A DNA stretch of 64,000 nt from Hyphomicrobiales bacterium (GCA_900473185.1 UCKU01000008.1:306017-370016); one strand, 5' to 3'. Shown: positions 17,066-26,118, counted from the first letter of the stretch. The notes: generated by a model not told the origin, from the sequence alone. Numbers and translations are program-made.

Positions 17066-17542
17066 ATGCCTGCCTCTTCGATATCAGCGCTCGATGCCTT
17101 CGACCGCAAGATCCTCGAGATCCTCCAGCGCGACAATACCACGCCGCAAAGGACGATCGGCGAGGCCGTCAACCTGTCGGCGCCGTCAGTGCAGAGGCGC
17201 ATCAAGCGGATGACGGAGGAAGGCGTGATCAAGGCCAATATTGCCGTGCTCGATCCCTCGGCCGTCGGGCAGGCGATCACCATTTTCGTCGAAGTTGAGG
17301 TCATCAGCGAAACGGCCGAGCAGATCGAAGCGGCGAAGCGGGAGTTCGCCGCCGCTCCGGAAATCCAGCAGTGTTACTATGTGACCGGGGAGGCCGACTT
17401 CGTGCTCGTCATCGTCGTGCCCTCTATGGCCGATTACGAGGCGCTGACGCGGCGTCTGTTCTTCGGCAACAACAATATGAAGCGCTTCCGCACCTTTGTC
17501 GCCATGGACAGGATCAAGGTGGGCCTCAGCGTTCCTGTCTGA
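17066..17542 (+). CDS. Lrp/AsnC family transcriptional regulator
   Basis: A 158-residue Lrp-type protein. The N-terminal HTH includes LDAFDRKILEILQRDNTTPQ and APSVQRRIKRMTEEGVI. The C-terminal RAM effector-binding domain includes PEIQQCYYVTGEADFVLVI. These act as dimers or octamers sensing amino acids. Being divergent from the diaminopropionate lyase by 102 bases suggests a local, substrate-induced regulator. GAGGG precedes the ATG. Confidence 0.93.
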   Translation: MPASSISALDAFDRKILEILQRDNTTPQRTIGEAVNLSAPSVQRRIKRMTEEGVIKANIAVLDPSAVGQAITIFVEVEVISETAEQIEAAKREFAAAPEIQQCYYVTGEADFVLVIVVPSMADYEALTRRLFFGNNNMKRFRTFVAMDRIKVGLSVPV

Positions 17543-17547
17543 GGAGG

Positions 17548-17567
17548 CTCCGGGCCGCGGCCCGGAG
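17548..17567. terminator. GC-rich hairpin between convergent genes
   Basis: CTCCGGGCC followed by GC and GGCCCGGAG makes a perfect 20-base palindrome, with a short TATTT run after it. It sits between the stop codons of the Lrp gene and the membrane protein gene and could end transcription from both sides. The T-run is weak, so this is a moderate call. Confidence 0.5.
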
Positions 17568-17577
17568 TATTTCGCCG

Positions 17578-18414
17578 TCACACGGCAATTGCCGCCGCAC
17601 GCCGCGTACGCCTCAGCAATTGGCGCAGTGAAAGGGCATGCAGGACGAGAGAGGTGGGGACGGTGAAGGCCGGAATGATGGCGGTGGGGTAGGTCCCGGT
17701 CGTCAGGTTGGGATGATCGAGGGCGAGTTGCTGCAGGGGGCCGGGCGTCGTAAGGGCGCCGAGCGTGACTGCGACGAGGAGATCGGCCATGCCGAAGAGG
17801 TTCCAGAACAGAGCCGCCCGGGCGCTGCCTGGCCGGCCGCTTGCAAGCAGTACGGCCGTCGGCAAGGCCATCAGCCCGGTGATCATGTCACCTGTGCCGG
17901 CAGGAAGGGCAAACACGCCCGGCGTCGTCCCGGCCAGCCAGTTGGCGAAGAACACACCACCGATCACCCTGTAGGCCTGGAGGCCGATTAGCCAGCTGGC
18001 GGGCATGACATCGAGCAGCATGCCGATCCGGTCCGAGCGCGACAGAAGCGTGATCACGACGGCCGTCGGCACCACGATCATCAGCGGCAGCAACGGGATT
18101 GAAACGGCTCCCGGCAGGAGAAGGCCATCGGCGACAATGATCCAGGCCGCACCGTGCCAGAGGGTGAGCGGAATGGCGATCGCCAGCCAGGTCCATGTCC
18201 GCTCCGACGCGGTGAGGGAGGTGCGCGACAATCCCGCCCAGGTTCCGCCAAGTACGATGAGATGCACGGCGATACGCGCGACGATGATGGACAGGTCCGA
18301 GCGTTGAAGCTCCGGTATTGTGACGAGTGCAGCGAACCAGAGGCCCGTTGCGACTGCGCTGCCGGCGAATGCAAGTGTCGGGCTGGTGAAGTTTGCGGTG
18401 ATGTTCGGCGCCAA
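17578..18414 (-). CDS. Multi-pass membrane protein of unknown function
   Basis: A ~278-residue protein with seven or eight hydrophobic segments spread over its length and short polar loops, ending in a basic tail LRQLLRRTRRA. I do not recognise the family. The start is probably the TTG at 18414, because GGGAGG lies eight bases upstream; an in-frame TTG at 18438 lacks such a site. It is divergent from an HxlR regulator at 18701, with a palindrome in the shared promoter that may control it. Confidence 0.75.
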   Translation of the reverse strand: MAPNITANFTSPTLAFAGSAVATGLWFAALVTIPELQRSDLSIIVARIAVHLIVLGGTWAGLSRTSLTASERTWTWLAIAIPLTLWHGAAWIIVADGLLLPGAVSIPLLPLMIVVPTAVVITLLSRSDRIGMLLDVMPASWLIGLQAYRVIGGVFFANWLAGTTPGVFALPAGTGDMITGLMALPTAVLLASGRPGSARAALFWNLFGMADLLVAVTLGALTTPGPLQQLALDHPNLTTGTYPTAIIPAFTVPTSLVLHALSLRQLLRRTRRAAAIAV

Positions 18415-18536
18415 TGTCAGATCCTCCCGTTTTGGCAAAACCGGTGATGCGTTGCAACGATCGGTGCTCGATCCAGATCGAGCTTCAGGCCAGCGCTGCC
18501 TTCATTCGGAGGCGTGTCACGCTCCAAAGACACAGT

Positions 18537-18555
18537 AACTCTTATTATAAGAGTT
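18537..18555. promoter_or_regulatory. Palindromic operator candidate for the HxlR regulator
   Basis: AACTCTTA and TAAGAGTT form perfect 8-base arms around TTA (19 bases in all). The site lies in the 286-base region between the divergent membrane protein and HxlR genes. Its symmetry fits a dimeric winged-helix regulator. Binding is inferred from position only. Confidence 0.55.
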
Positions 18556-18700
18556 GTTAATCAGGCAAGCGATTTATCCGCCCAGTTTGTCGCAGGGCGG
18601 TTGTTTGCCAGGCTTTCTTGAAACGGCCTCTCCGGCAAACTAATGTGGCTCTCATGATGAGAGGAGCCCGGCAATTCCTCGGGCTCCCAGAAAGGGTTCG

Positions 18701-19261
18701 ATGCGTTCGAAGGGTTTCGATGGAATGGTATGCTCGATCGCCGGTGTCATGGCGGCGATCGGCGATCGGTGGGGTTTGCTTATCTTGCGCGATCTCGTCT
18801 GCGGCCTCAGCCGCTATGAGGATTTTCGCCAATCGTCAGGCGTGACCAATGCGACGCTCAGTGACCGGCTGAAGCATCTGGAAGCCAATGGCCTCATCGA
18901 GCGGCGGCGCTATCAGGTGAACACGGAAAGGTTCGAATATCTCCTGACCCGGAAGGGTTGGCAGATCGCACCCATCATGCCGATGCTCGCCCAGATCGGC
19001 GACAGCCTCGGCATGTCAGGTGCTTCGGGACCACCCATGACCTTCGTCAATCGCAAAACAGGGGCGGAGATACGCTGGGGGTTCATCGATCAGAAGACCG
19101 GCGAACCGGTGAGCCCGGTCGATCTCGACATCAGGGAAGGGGATGGCGCGGATGAGGCAGTTCGCTGGCGATTGTCCCACGCCGCGAACCGTCGTCAGGC
19201 GCTGGACGATATTCTTGCTGCCTCGGGCGAGGCAACGGATGCGCAAAAATCGAATTCATGA
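18701..19261 (+). CDS. HxlR-family transcriptional regulator
   Basis: A 186-residue protein. The winged-helix DUF24/HxlR domain fills residues 10-95: CSIAGVMAAIGDRWGLLILRDL, a DRLKHLEANGLIERRRY recognition region, and YLLTRKGWQIAPIM. The C-terminal ~80 residues are extra to the minimal family and contain VNRKTGAEIRWGFIDQ. HxlR proteins often sense electrophiles or oxidants. AAAGGG precedes the ATG. The P-loop kinase gene follows 30 bases later and may be co-transcribed. Confidence 0.9.
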   Translation: MRSKGFDGMVCSIAGVMAAIGDRWGLLILRDLVCGLSRYEDFRQSSGVTNATLSDRLKHLEANGLIERRRYQVNTERFEYLLTRKGWQIAPIMPMLAQIGDSLGMSGASGPPMTFVNRKTGAEIRWGFIDQKTGEPVSPVDLDIREGDGADEAVRWRLSHAANRRQALDDILAASGEATDAQKSNS

Positions 19262-19291
19262 AGTCCATCAGCACGTGGGAGGTGCCAATTC

Positions 19292-19804
19292 ATGCTGATC
19301 ATTTTCGGCGGTTTGCCGGGCTCGGGGAAGACGACGATTGCGCGTGCCCTGGCGAGAGAGCTTGGGGCCGTCCATCTGCGTATCGATACGATCGAGCAGA
19401 ACATACGGGCTTCGGGCATGTTGAGCTCGGAGGTCGGCCCGGCAGGCTATATGGTCGGATACGGGATTGCCGAAGACAATCTCACGCTCGGCAACATCGT
19501 CGTAGCGGACTCCGTCAATCCCTTGAAAGTGACCCGGGATGCCTGGCTGTCGGTCGCAGCGCGATCGGGTGTGCAGGCCGTCGAGGTCGAAATCACCTGC
19601 TCGGATCAGGATGAGCATCGCCGCCGGGTAGAGACGCGGGCAAGCGATGTTCCGGGGCTGAGAAAGCCGAGCTGGGAAGAGATCGTCACGCGCGACTATG
19701 ACGACTGGGGGCAGAGGCCCATCGTAGTCGACACTGCGAAGCAAAGCGTGGATCAAGCCGTTGCCGAATTGATGTCAAAGCTAGGAGCCGGCCGGCGTCA
19801 GTAA
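19292..19804 (+). CDS. P-loop kinase-like ATPase (AAA_33 / zeta-toxin-like fold)
   Basis: A 170-residue protein. Walker A is GLPGSGKTT at residues 7-15. HLRIDTIEQNIRASG supplies a DxxxQ/N acceptor-side motif, and RRRVETRASDVPGL resembles a lid region. The family phosphorylates small molecules or nucleotide sugars, or is of unknown role; no antitoxin-like gene is adjacent, so a toxin role is not supported. GGAGGTG lies seven bases before the ATG. Confidence 0.82.
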   Translation: MLIIFGGLPGSGKTTIARALARELGAVHLRIDTIEQNIRASGMLSSEVGPAGYMVGYGIAEDNLTLGNIVVADSVNPLKVTRDAWLSVAARSGVQAVEVEITCSDQDEHRRRVETRASDVPGLRKPSWEEIVTRDYDDWGQRPIVVDTAKQSVDQAVAELMSKLGAGRRQ

Positions 19805-19908
19805 CAACGGCGGGACATGAACTGCCGAGGGTCTGCTTGATTGACCTTGAGCCGCATCGGGGCGCTAATGGAGCGGTATCGTCACTGCTTGCAGGCAAGG
19901 AGGACGCG

Positions 19909-20718
19909 ATGCTGCTCAAGGGGGAACGTACCTTCGTCGTGCGCGACACGGGAGGGTTTGTCGTGCATGTCAACATGCCGGGATGGATAAAGCCGAAGCC
20001 TGGGGATCATGGGCATGGGCCGCTGGCGATGGTGGTCGAATCCATTCTGCATCCGGGGCGGCTGATCGCCATGCACGAGCACCGCAATGACGAGATCATC
20101 TCGTGGGTGCCTGAAGGCGTGATGCGCCATGAAGACAGAGCCCGTGGCCAGCTGGTTTGCGACAGCGGGCATCTGATGGTGATGAATGCCGGGCGCAGCT
20201 TCTGGCACTCCGAGGAAACGCTGGCCTCCGATCCGCCGCTGCGCATGCTGCAGATCCTCGTTCGGCCCGATGCTGTCGATCTCGAACCCGGCATCCAGTA
20301 TGGGGTAATGCCCGAAATCATGCCCAATCGCTGGCGGCACCTTGTCGGGCCGGAAGGGGGCGATGCGCCCTTTTTCGTGCGCAACCGGATCGATTTCTTC
20401 GATATCCGGCTGGAGGCAGGCGTGCGGGTGGACTTCCCGCATAAGCAGGGGTGTGACCTCTATTTCTATGTGTTCAGCGGCGCGGTTCTCGCCGGCGGGC
20501 AGATGTTTGGCGAAGGCGAGCAGGGGCTGCTGCTGTCGGACGAGGTGTTGACCGTGGAGGCGACGAGCGCCTGCGTGATGGTGGCCTTCCTGCTCGATCC
20601 CCGGTCTCCCGTCACGAGGCAGGGGACGATGGCCGACACCAGGAAGATCCCGCCGCCTGTCGTGATCCGTCTCGTGAAACGGTGGCAAGGGTTGAAGCGG
20701 CTGTGGCTGCGGAAGTGA
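19909..20718 (+). CDS. Pirin-like cupin protein
   Basis: A 269-residue bicupin. The N-terminal cupin has MHEHRNDEIISWVPEGVM and a GHLMVMNAGRSFWHSE segment, where the histidines and glutamate resemble the metal site of pirins and quercetin dioxygenase-like proteins. The canonical HPHRGFE is changed to MHEHRNDE. The second half has a C-terminal pirin domain with an FYVFSGAVLAGG segment. Role unknown; pirins can be quercetinases or redox sensors. AAGGAGGA directly precedes the ATG at 19909. Confidence 0.8.
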   Translation: MLLKGERTFVVRDTGGFVVHVNMPGWIKPKPGDHGHGPLAMVVESILHPGRLIAMHEHRNDEIISWVPEGVMRHEDRARGQLVCDSGHLMVMNAGRSFWHSEETLASDPPLRMLQILVRPDAVDLEPGIQYGVMPEIMPNRWRHLVGPEGGDAPFFVRNRIDFFDIRLEAGVRVDFPHKQGCDLYFYVFSGAVLAGGQMFGEGEQGLLLSDEVLTVEATSACVMVAFLLDPRSPVTRQGTMADTRKIPPPVVIRLVKRWQGLKRLWLRK

Positions 20719-20733
20719 AGATAGGGGCGAGCC

Positions 20734-21495
20734 TCAGCTCCAGTATTTCACCGCGTAGACGACCGTCATGACTGTCCCGGTGAGGATGACGAACCAGCGG
20801 ACGATGGTGGCGGGCAGCACACGCACGAGGTAACCGCCGAGATAACCGCCCACCAAGGCGCCTGACAGCATCGTCAACGTTTCGGGCCAGTGGACGGCGC
20901 GCTGGACGATGAAGATGACAACGGCTGCCATGCTGACCGAGGTGGCGAGCAGGTTTTTCAGCGCCTTGACGCGGCGAATGTCGTTGGGATCAGCTATCGA
21001 GAGCACCGCCGTCAGGATGACGCCGAGGCCGGCGCCGAAGAAGCCGCCATAGATCGAGGAGAGGCCGAGGACGGAAAGGCCGAGACCGCGCGAGGGCTCG
21101 GCATCGCCGCGCCTTGCCTCGGCCCAGGCGGCGATATGGGGCGAGAAGAGGAAGAGCAGGGTGGCAATGCCGATCAGAGCTGGAACCGGGAGAACGAAGA
21201 GCCGCTCGGGCAAGGCAAGCAGCAGCAGCGCACCGATGGCGCCGCCGATGAGGCAGATGAGGACGGACGACCACAGTTTGGCATCCAGCGGCAGTACCTT
21301 GCGGCGGTCGGCGAGGACGGCGAGCAGATGGCCCGGCACGATCGCCACCGCATTCGAGGCATTGGCCGTGACGGGCGGCAGGCCGGCTGCGAGCATGGCG
21401 GGGAAGGTGAGCAGCGTGGCGCCGCCGGCGAGCGCATTGATCACGCCACCGGCTATGCCTGATACAAGCAGCAGTAAGACGATCCCCGATGTCAT
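20734..21495 (-). CDS. TauE/SafE family anion exporter
   Basis: A 253-residue membrane protein with about eight helices. The two TauE/SafE half-repeats begin GIAGGVINALAGGATLLTFPAML and SIYGGFFGAGLGVILT. The family exports sulfite, sulfoacetate or related organosulfur anions; substrate here unknown. GGGAG precedes the ATG at 21495; the frame is open to 21534 but that extension has no ribosome site. Confidence 0.9.
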   Translation of the reverse strand: MTSGIVLLLLVSGIAGGVINALAGGATLLTFPAMLAAGLPPVTANASNAVAIVPGHLLAVLADRRKVLPLDAKLWSSVLICLIGGAIGALLLLALPERLFVLPVPALIGIATLLFLFSPHIAAWAEARRGDAEPSRGLGLSVLGLSSIYGGFFGAGLGVILTAVLSIADPNDIRRVKALKNLLATSVSMAAVVIFIVQRAVHWPETLTMLSGALVGGYLGGYLVRVLPATIVRWFVILTGTVMTVVYAVKYWS

Positions 21496-21740
21496 TGGTT
21501 TGCTCCCTATGACCCAATGTGTCTTTCGATGCATCAGGGGCTTTGCTGGAACAAGCCGCCGATAGCCCCAATGCGTTCGCGCCCGTGAAATATTCCTGGG
21601 GGCTTGCTATGTGCTGATAACGGCCGGTCGTGCCTCACCCGTTTGGGCGACTTGCGCACGGTGGGCGCTCGCGTTGCCATGCGGAAGCGGGAGCTCGATT
21701 TTCGGCATATCAATCGTGTGACCAACCTTGGGAGGGGAAG

Positions 21741-22478
21741 ATGCATGATCTTACGCAGCACTCCGGTGTGGCTTGCAGTTGTGGCGGCTGTTCCGATGTG
21801 CCTGATGATCGGGCGCGCCGGCAGTTCCTGTGCAGTGCATTGGGAAGCGTGGCGGCAGTAGCGGCCGGGGCTGTCGTCTCATCCGCCGGGCCGGCGTCGG
21901 CACAGAGCACCCTGGCACCCGATGATGCGCTGAAGACGATGATGGACGGAAACAGGCGCTTCATCGAGGGGCGTCTCCAGTCTCTCAATGAAGACCTTTC
22001 GATCCTCAAGGCGAAGACGGCGGAAAAGCAGGAGCCTTTCGCGGCGGTGCTCTCCTGCGCCGATTCACGCGTGCCTGTGGAGTTTGTCTTCGACCAGAGC
22101 ATCGGCCAGCTTTTCGTCGTGCGTGTTGCGGGAAATATCGCCACGCCCGAGATCATCGCCAGCCTCGAATATGGCGTTGCCGTTCTTGGCGCACGGCTTC
22201 TGATGGTCCTCGGCCATACCAACTGCGGTGCGGTGAAGGCGACCATCGACGGCAAGGCCGTGCCCGGCCAGATCGGCGCCCTCTATGCGCCGATCTGGCC
22301 GGCGGTGAATGCCGCAGGCAACGATCTTGGGGCGGCCATCGATGCCAATGCCAGGATGCAGGCGACGCTGATCAGCCGAAGCTCGACCGTCATCGCAGGG
22401 GCTGCCAAGGAGGGCAAACTCAAGGTCGTGGCGGCGCGCTACGATGTCGCCAGCGGCGTGGTTTCGCTGCTTGGTTAG
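21741..22478 (+). CDS. Beta-class carbonic anhydrase with Tat-type signal
   Basis: A 245-residue protein. Zinc ligands are in SCADSRVP (Cys, Asp-Arg dyad) and GHTNCGAV (His-x-x-Cys), which are the beta-carbonic anhydrase signatures. Before the enzyme domain is RRQFLCSALG followed by a hydrophobic alanine-rich stretch ending in PASAQ. This has the look of a twin-arginine export signal, so the enzyme is probably periplasmic. The ~20 residues ahead of the RR contain three cysteines (CSCGGC). GGGAGG precedes the ATG at 21741. It would interconvert CO2 and bicarbonate. Confidence 0.9.
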   Translation: MHDLTQHSGVACSCGGCSDVPDDRARRQFLCSALGSVAAVAAGAVVSSAGPASAQSTLAPDDALKTMMDGNRRFIEGRLQSLNEDLSILKAKTAEKQEPFAAVLSCADSRVPVEFVFDQSIGQLFVVRVAGNIATPEIIASLEYGVAVLGARLLMVLGHTNCGAVKATIDGKAVPGQIGALYAPIWPAVNAAGNDLGAAIDANARMQATLISRSSTVIAGAAKEGKLKVVAARYDVASGVVSLLG

Positions 22479-22535
22479 TGGGTGCGCTTTCCTGCGGAAT
22501 GGGGTAGGTCTACGCCTGTTAGCGCGGAGATCGTC

Positions 22536-23342
22536 ATGTCCGGTGACACCCTTGCCCGTTCATTCGGCCGGCAAGCCTTTGGCCTTAGCCCTGAAAACTA
22601 TCACTCAGCGCGGCCACCTTATCCGCCGGCGGTGTGGGATGTGTTGCGGCAGCGGGCCGGATTGCGATCCGGTATCTCGATACTGGAGATCGGCGCGGGA
22701 ACCGGGCTTGCCACGGAACATCTTCTGGACAACGAGCCGCGGCGGCTTCTGGCCGTCGAGCCGGACGGGAGGCTTGCGGAATTCCTGCGTGCGCGGCTGC
22801 ATCGCCCCGAACTCGAGGTAGTCGAGCAAGCCTTCGAAGAACTGAACGAGGCGCCGCAATCCTACGACCTCGTGGTCAGTGCGACGGCATTTCATTGGCT
22901 CGATGCCGTTCCGGCGCTCCGGCGTATCCATGCTTTGCTTGGCGATGGCGGCGCCGTCGCTCTGATCTGGAATGTCTTTGGTGACAGTATCAGGCCCGAT
23001 CCCTTTCACGAGGCGAGTGCGCATCTCTTTGCCGGGCATCGCCCAAGCCCGTCTGGTGGGGGAACGACGCAGACGCCTTATGGGCTCGACAGCGAGGCCC
23101 GGCTTAGGGATTTCGAGGAGGCCTCATTCCACTGCGAACCGCCTGTCATGTTCGAGTGGACGCTGACGCTCGATCCGGCCGCAGTGCGGCGGCTTTACGC
23201 GACCTATTCGAATGTCGTGGCCTTGGAAGAGGGGAAGCGCGAAGAGCTGCTGGACGCGCTGGAGGATTCGGCACGGAGCGATTTTGGCGGCGTCGTCACG
23301 AGGAACATGACGACGTCGGTTTTCGCCGCCAGGCGGAAATAG
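22536..23342 (+). CDS. Class I SAM-dependent methyltransferase
   Basis: A 268-residue methyltransferase. Motif I is ILEIGAGTGLATEHLL (about residues 49-64), followed by LLAVEPDGRLAEFL and a YDLVVSATAFHWLD segment. These are usual for the methyltransf_11/25 type. Substrate unknown. GGAGA lies upstream of the ATG at 22536. It stands alone, 57 bases after the carbonic anhydrase gene. Confidence 0.88.
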   Translation: MSGDTLARSFGRQAFGLSPENYHSARPPYPPAVWDVLRQRAGLRSGISILEIGAGTGLATEHLLDNEPRRLLAVEPDGRLAEFLRARLHRPELEVVEQAFEELNEAPQSYDLVVSATAFHWLDAVPALRRIHALLGDGGAVALIWNVFGDSIRPDPFHEASAHLFAGHRPSPSGGGTTQTPYGLDSEARLRDFEEASFHCEPPVMFEWTLTLDPAAVRRLYATYSNVVALEEGKREELLDALEDSARSDFGGVVTRNMTTSVFAARRK

Positions 23343-23473
23343 GGCTGAAGCGTCGTCGTCGGCTAGGGGGGCCGCAAGCGGCTCCATCTCTCGGTGCCAA
23401 GCCTGCCGAACTGGCCGGGCTCGCGTTTGACGCCGACGCCGGCAGTGCTTATTGCCCTGCAACCTCATCATAC

Positions 23474-23983
23474 TCAGGGCAAGCTCCTTGAAAGCCTGAC
23501 CAGGCGAGCGGCACCGACAAACGCCCGCACAAGCAGCCACCCAATCGCAAACAGCACTAACGGTGGAACGAAAGCGACAAGCGCTGCTAATTTCGTGTGA
23601 AGATAAGGATCGCCGTTGAACTGCTGCGACCACTCCAGCGACTGGTACAATTCGGCGGACAGGTCAGCGAGCGGCATATCCTTGTATTCGGGCCAGAGTG
23701 CTCTGAAATGCTGTTCGTTATACCAGCACGCTTGTGAAGGTGTTTCGTAATTGTCGCGGTTCCATGGTTCGGCGGCCTCACGCGTCCAATAGTCAATATG
23801 GACCGTTCCACGAGCTTCCTCGCATCGCACCGGCAATCCAGCTGATCGATACTGTTCCAGCTGACTGCTGTCTGCCCATCCGTAATCCATCATGACCATT
23901 GGCCAACTGATCACTCCGAGAACCACAATCCAGAGAAAGCTGATCAAAAGCCAGAGACGGAAAAGCCAGTGTCTCGCATTCAT
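23474..23983 (-). CDS. Small membrane protein of unknown function
   Basis: A 169-residue protein with one helix at each end (about residues 8-28 and 128-150) and a soluble middle rich in tryptophan and tyrosine with two cysteines. I do not recognise the family. Its base composition is visibly less GC-rich than its neighbours, as is the DUF805 gene next to it, which may mean that the pair was acquired more recently. Confidence 0.65.
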   Translation of the reverse strand: MNARHWLFRLWLLISFLWIVVLGVISWPMVMMDYGWADSSQLEQYRSAGLPVRCEEARGTVHIDYWTREAAEPWNRDNYETPSQACWYNEQHFRALWPEYKDMPLADLSAELYQSLEWSQQFNGDPYLHTKLAALVAFVPPLVLFAIGWLLVRAFVGAARLVRLSRSLP

Positions 23984-24127
23984 AGACCACCCCTAAGCAA
24001 CAGGATTGTGCAAGCCGCTGTTTCGTCTTCTACCCGATCGACCGTGGCACCAGCTTGTATTCGATTGCACAATTGCTTCTGAACAAAATAAATGCATAAG
24101 TTGCAAATAGCGATATGGGGAACATAA

Positions 24128-24514
24128 ATGCATTACTTCACTGACGTTTACAAAAATGGTCTGCAGTTTTCTGGACGACTTGGTCGAAAAGCCTATTGGC
24201 TTTTTGTCCTCATAAGCTTTGTGATCTCTCTGGTCATTGGTTTTACACTGGGTGTCATTTGCGGAGTTCTCAGATTACCTGAATCGGCACCGATCTACTC
24301 CTGGTTGGTCGTTTATGCGGTATTCTTTCTGATACCGAGTATCAGCGCAATTGTGCGTCGGTTACACGATGCGAATTTTCGAGGATGGTGGGTCCTGATC
24401 GCGCTTATCCCTTACATCGGTGGATTGGTGCTGACGATCCTGTTGCTTTTTCCATCGAAGCCCGATGGTGCCAGATTTGATCGGGACGCTGACCTGAGCG
24501 TAATTTTTAGCTGA
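24128..24514 (+). CDS. DUF805 family inner-membrane protein
   Basis: A 128-residue protein with four helices. The signature NGLQFSGRLGRKAYWLFVL and the later SAIVRRLHDANFRGWWVLI identify DUF805 (YhaH-like). Function in the family is unknown. It is divergent from the small membrane protein at 23474-23983, with 144 bases of AT-rich promoter between them. Confidence 0.9.
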   Translation: MHYFTDVYKNGLQFSGRLGRKAYWLFVLISFVISLVIGFTLGVICGVLRLPESAPIYSWLVVYAVFFLIPSISAIVRRLHDANFRGWWVLIALIPYIGGLVLTILLLFPSKPDGARFDRDADLSVIFS

Positions 24515-24619
24515 AACTCAAGTGGCCGAATTCGGCCGAATGCGGTCATCCAAAGGCCAGCGAAGCAGCAGCTACCGTAGATCGTTCACGACTTATCGGC
24601 GTCATATTGGAGGTGCGGC

Positions 24620-25963
24620 TCAAATCGCCGGCCCCGGCCGTATGCGGCTGCCGTCGGTGAAGCGCGAGAGCCGGAAGCGATTGAGATCGTGGCCGGCCGC
24701 GTTGCCTTGGATCAGGTCGGAGACCACGCGGCCGATGCCGGGGCCGATGCCGAAGCCGTGGCCGCTCATGCCCGTTGCGACGAAGAGGCCGGTGATCGCC
24801 TGCACGCGGTCGACGATCGGCACGATGTCGGGCATAGCGTCGATCATGCCGGCCCAGGTCGTCTTCAGGCGGACGGTTTCGAATTGTGGGAAGAGGCGCT
24901 GGAAATTGCGGCTGATCGCTTTGAGGCTGGATTGTTCGGGGGCGGGGTTCAGCACGCGCATCCGTTCGAAGGGGCTCTCGGCATCTGCGGTCCAGTTGCG
25001 CGGGGTCGACCAGCTGTCCGGGTAACCTTCGGGCGCTGCAGTCGAATAGCGGGTGCCGAAGGGGTGGGCCATGAGCGCCGGTATATATTTCGTGGCGTGG
25101 CGGAAAGCGTCGGGACCGAGATAGAGGCGGTGGCTTGCCGGCGCCAGCGTGTAGCCGCCATCCTGTCTGCGGCGGAAGGCGACGTCTGCTCCGGCTGCGG
25201 CACCTGCGTGAATTTCGGCCAGGGGCTCGGTCGCGGCGACCGTGGCGCGGACGGCAAGCTGCGGGATGGAGACGCCGTGGTTTCTGAGGAAGAGCGACGA
25301 CCAGGCGCCGCCGGCGACGAGCACTGTCGAGGTCTCGATGCGGCCGGCCTCGGTCCAGACACCGCTTACCTTGCCGGCGGAGATATCAAGAGTTCGCGCC
25401 GCGCAGTTTTCGATGATCGTCACACCCAGACGGGCGGCGAGCCCGGCAAGGGCAGGCACGGCGAGCCATGGCTCGGCGCGCAGGTCCGATGGCGTCGTCA
25501 TCGAGCCGGCAAATTTGCGGGACATGCCCTTGAAGAGGGCGGCCGTCTTCCCGCTGTCGAGCAGTCGGGTATCGAGGTCGTAGGCGCTCGCGAGCTTCAT
25601 GAAGGTTTCGAAGCCGGCCATCTGCTTGTCGGAGTTTGCGAGATAGGTGACGCCGGTCTCGGTGAGGCCGATATCCTCGCCGCATTCTGCCGCGAGCTCC
25701 TTCCACAGGCGGCAGGCTTCGATGACGATGGGCAGTTCGTCGGCATCGCGGCCCTGCTTGCGGATCCAGCCCCAGTTGCGGGAGGACTGTTCGGCGGCGA
25801 TGCGCCCCTTCTCGATGAGCGTCACGGAGATATTGCGCTTGGCCAGAAACAGCGCCGTCGTGACACCGATGACGCCGCCGCCGATGATCACGACGTCGGA
25901 GGTTTTTGGAAGCGGGCCATGATGCTGAATGGGATCGTTTAGGGAGAAGGGGAAGGCTGGCAA
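24620..25963 (-). CDS. DadA-like FAD-dependent oxidoreductase
   Basis: A 447-residue DAO-family flavoprotein. The dinucleotide motif is VVIIGGGVIGVTTALFLAKR (about residues 24-43), with a distal ATGMSGHGFGIGPGIGRVV that contacts FAD. Such enzymes deaminate D-amino acids or oxidise secondary amines. The first codon appears to be TTG at 25963, with AGGACG about seven bases upstream; no nearby ATG keeps the Rossmann motif intact. It is a single gene, with a RIME-like repeat in its upstream region. Confidence 0.88.
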   Translation of the reverse strand: MPAFPFSLNDPIQHHGPLPKTSDVVIIGGGVIGVTTALFLAKRNISVTLIEKGRIAAEQSSRNWGWIRKQGRDADELPIVIEACRLWKELAAECGEDIGLTETGVTYLANSDKQMAGFETFMKLASAYDLDTRLLDSGKTAALFKGMSRKFAGSMTTPSDLRAEPWLAVPALAGLAARLGVTIIENCAARTLDISAGKVSGVWTEAGRIETSTVLVAGGAWSSLFLRNHGVSIPQLAVRATVAATEPLAEIHAGAAAGADVAFRRRQDGGYTLAPASHRLYLGPDAFRHATKYIPALMAHPFGTRYSTAAPEGYPDSWSTPRNWTADAESPFERMRVLNPAPEQSSLKAISRNFQRLFPQFETVRLKTTWAGMIDAMPDIVPIVDRVQAITGLFVATGMSGHGFGIGPGIGRVVSDLIQGNAAGHDLNRFRLSRFTDGSRIRPGPAI

Positions 25964-26010
25964 GCTATGCGTCCTGAAGGGCTGATCGATAGGGTACGAG
26001 TGCTAGAGGC

Positions 26011-26118
26011 TCTACAGCATCGGCCCGAAAATCGGAATCGATTTTCGGAAAGCCTGATGCGTGATTCAAAGAATTAGAGCGTCCTTTGTGCGTCCCGTTG
26101 GACGCACGGCGCTCTAAG
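26011..26118. repeat. RIME-like palindromic intergenic element
   Basis: About 108 bases with two stem-loops. Stem 1 is CCGAAAATCG (26025-26034) with CGATTTTCGG (26039-26048). Stem 2 is AGAGCG plus GTGCGTCC (26088-26095) with GGACGCAC (26100-26107) plus CGCTCT (26110-26115). Structure and length match Rhizobium-specific intergenic mosaic elements as I recall them. It lies in a 355-base gap without a gene; the rest (26119-26318) shows nothing I can name. Confidence 0.7.

Noticed and set aside
19292..19804. Zeta-toxin of a toxin-antitoxin pair
   Set aside because: The P-loop fold is similar but no small antitoxin gene precedes it; the upstream gene is an HxlR regulator.
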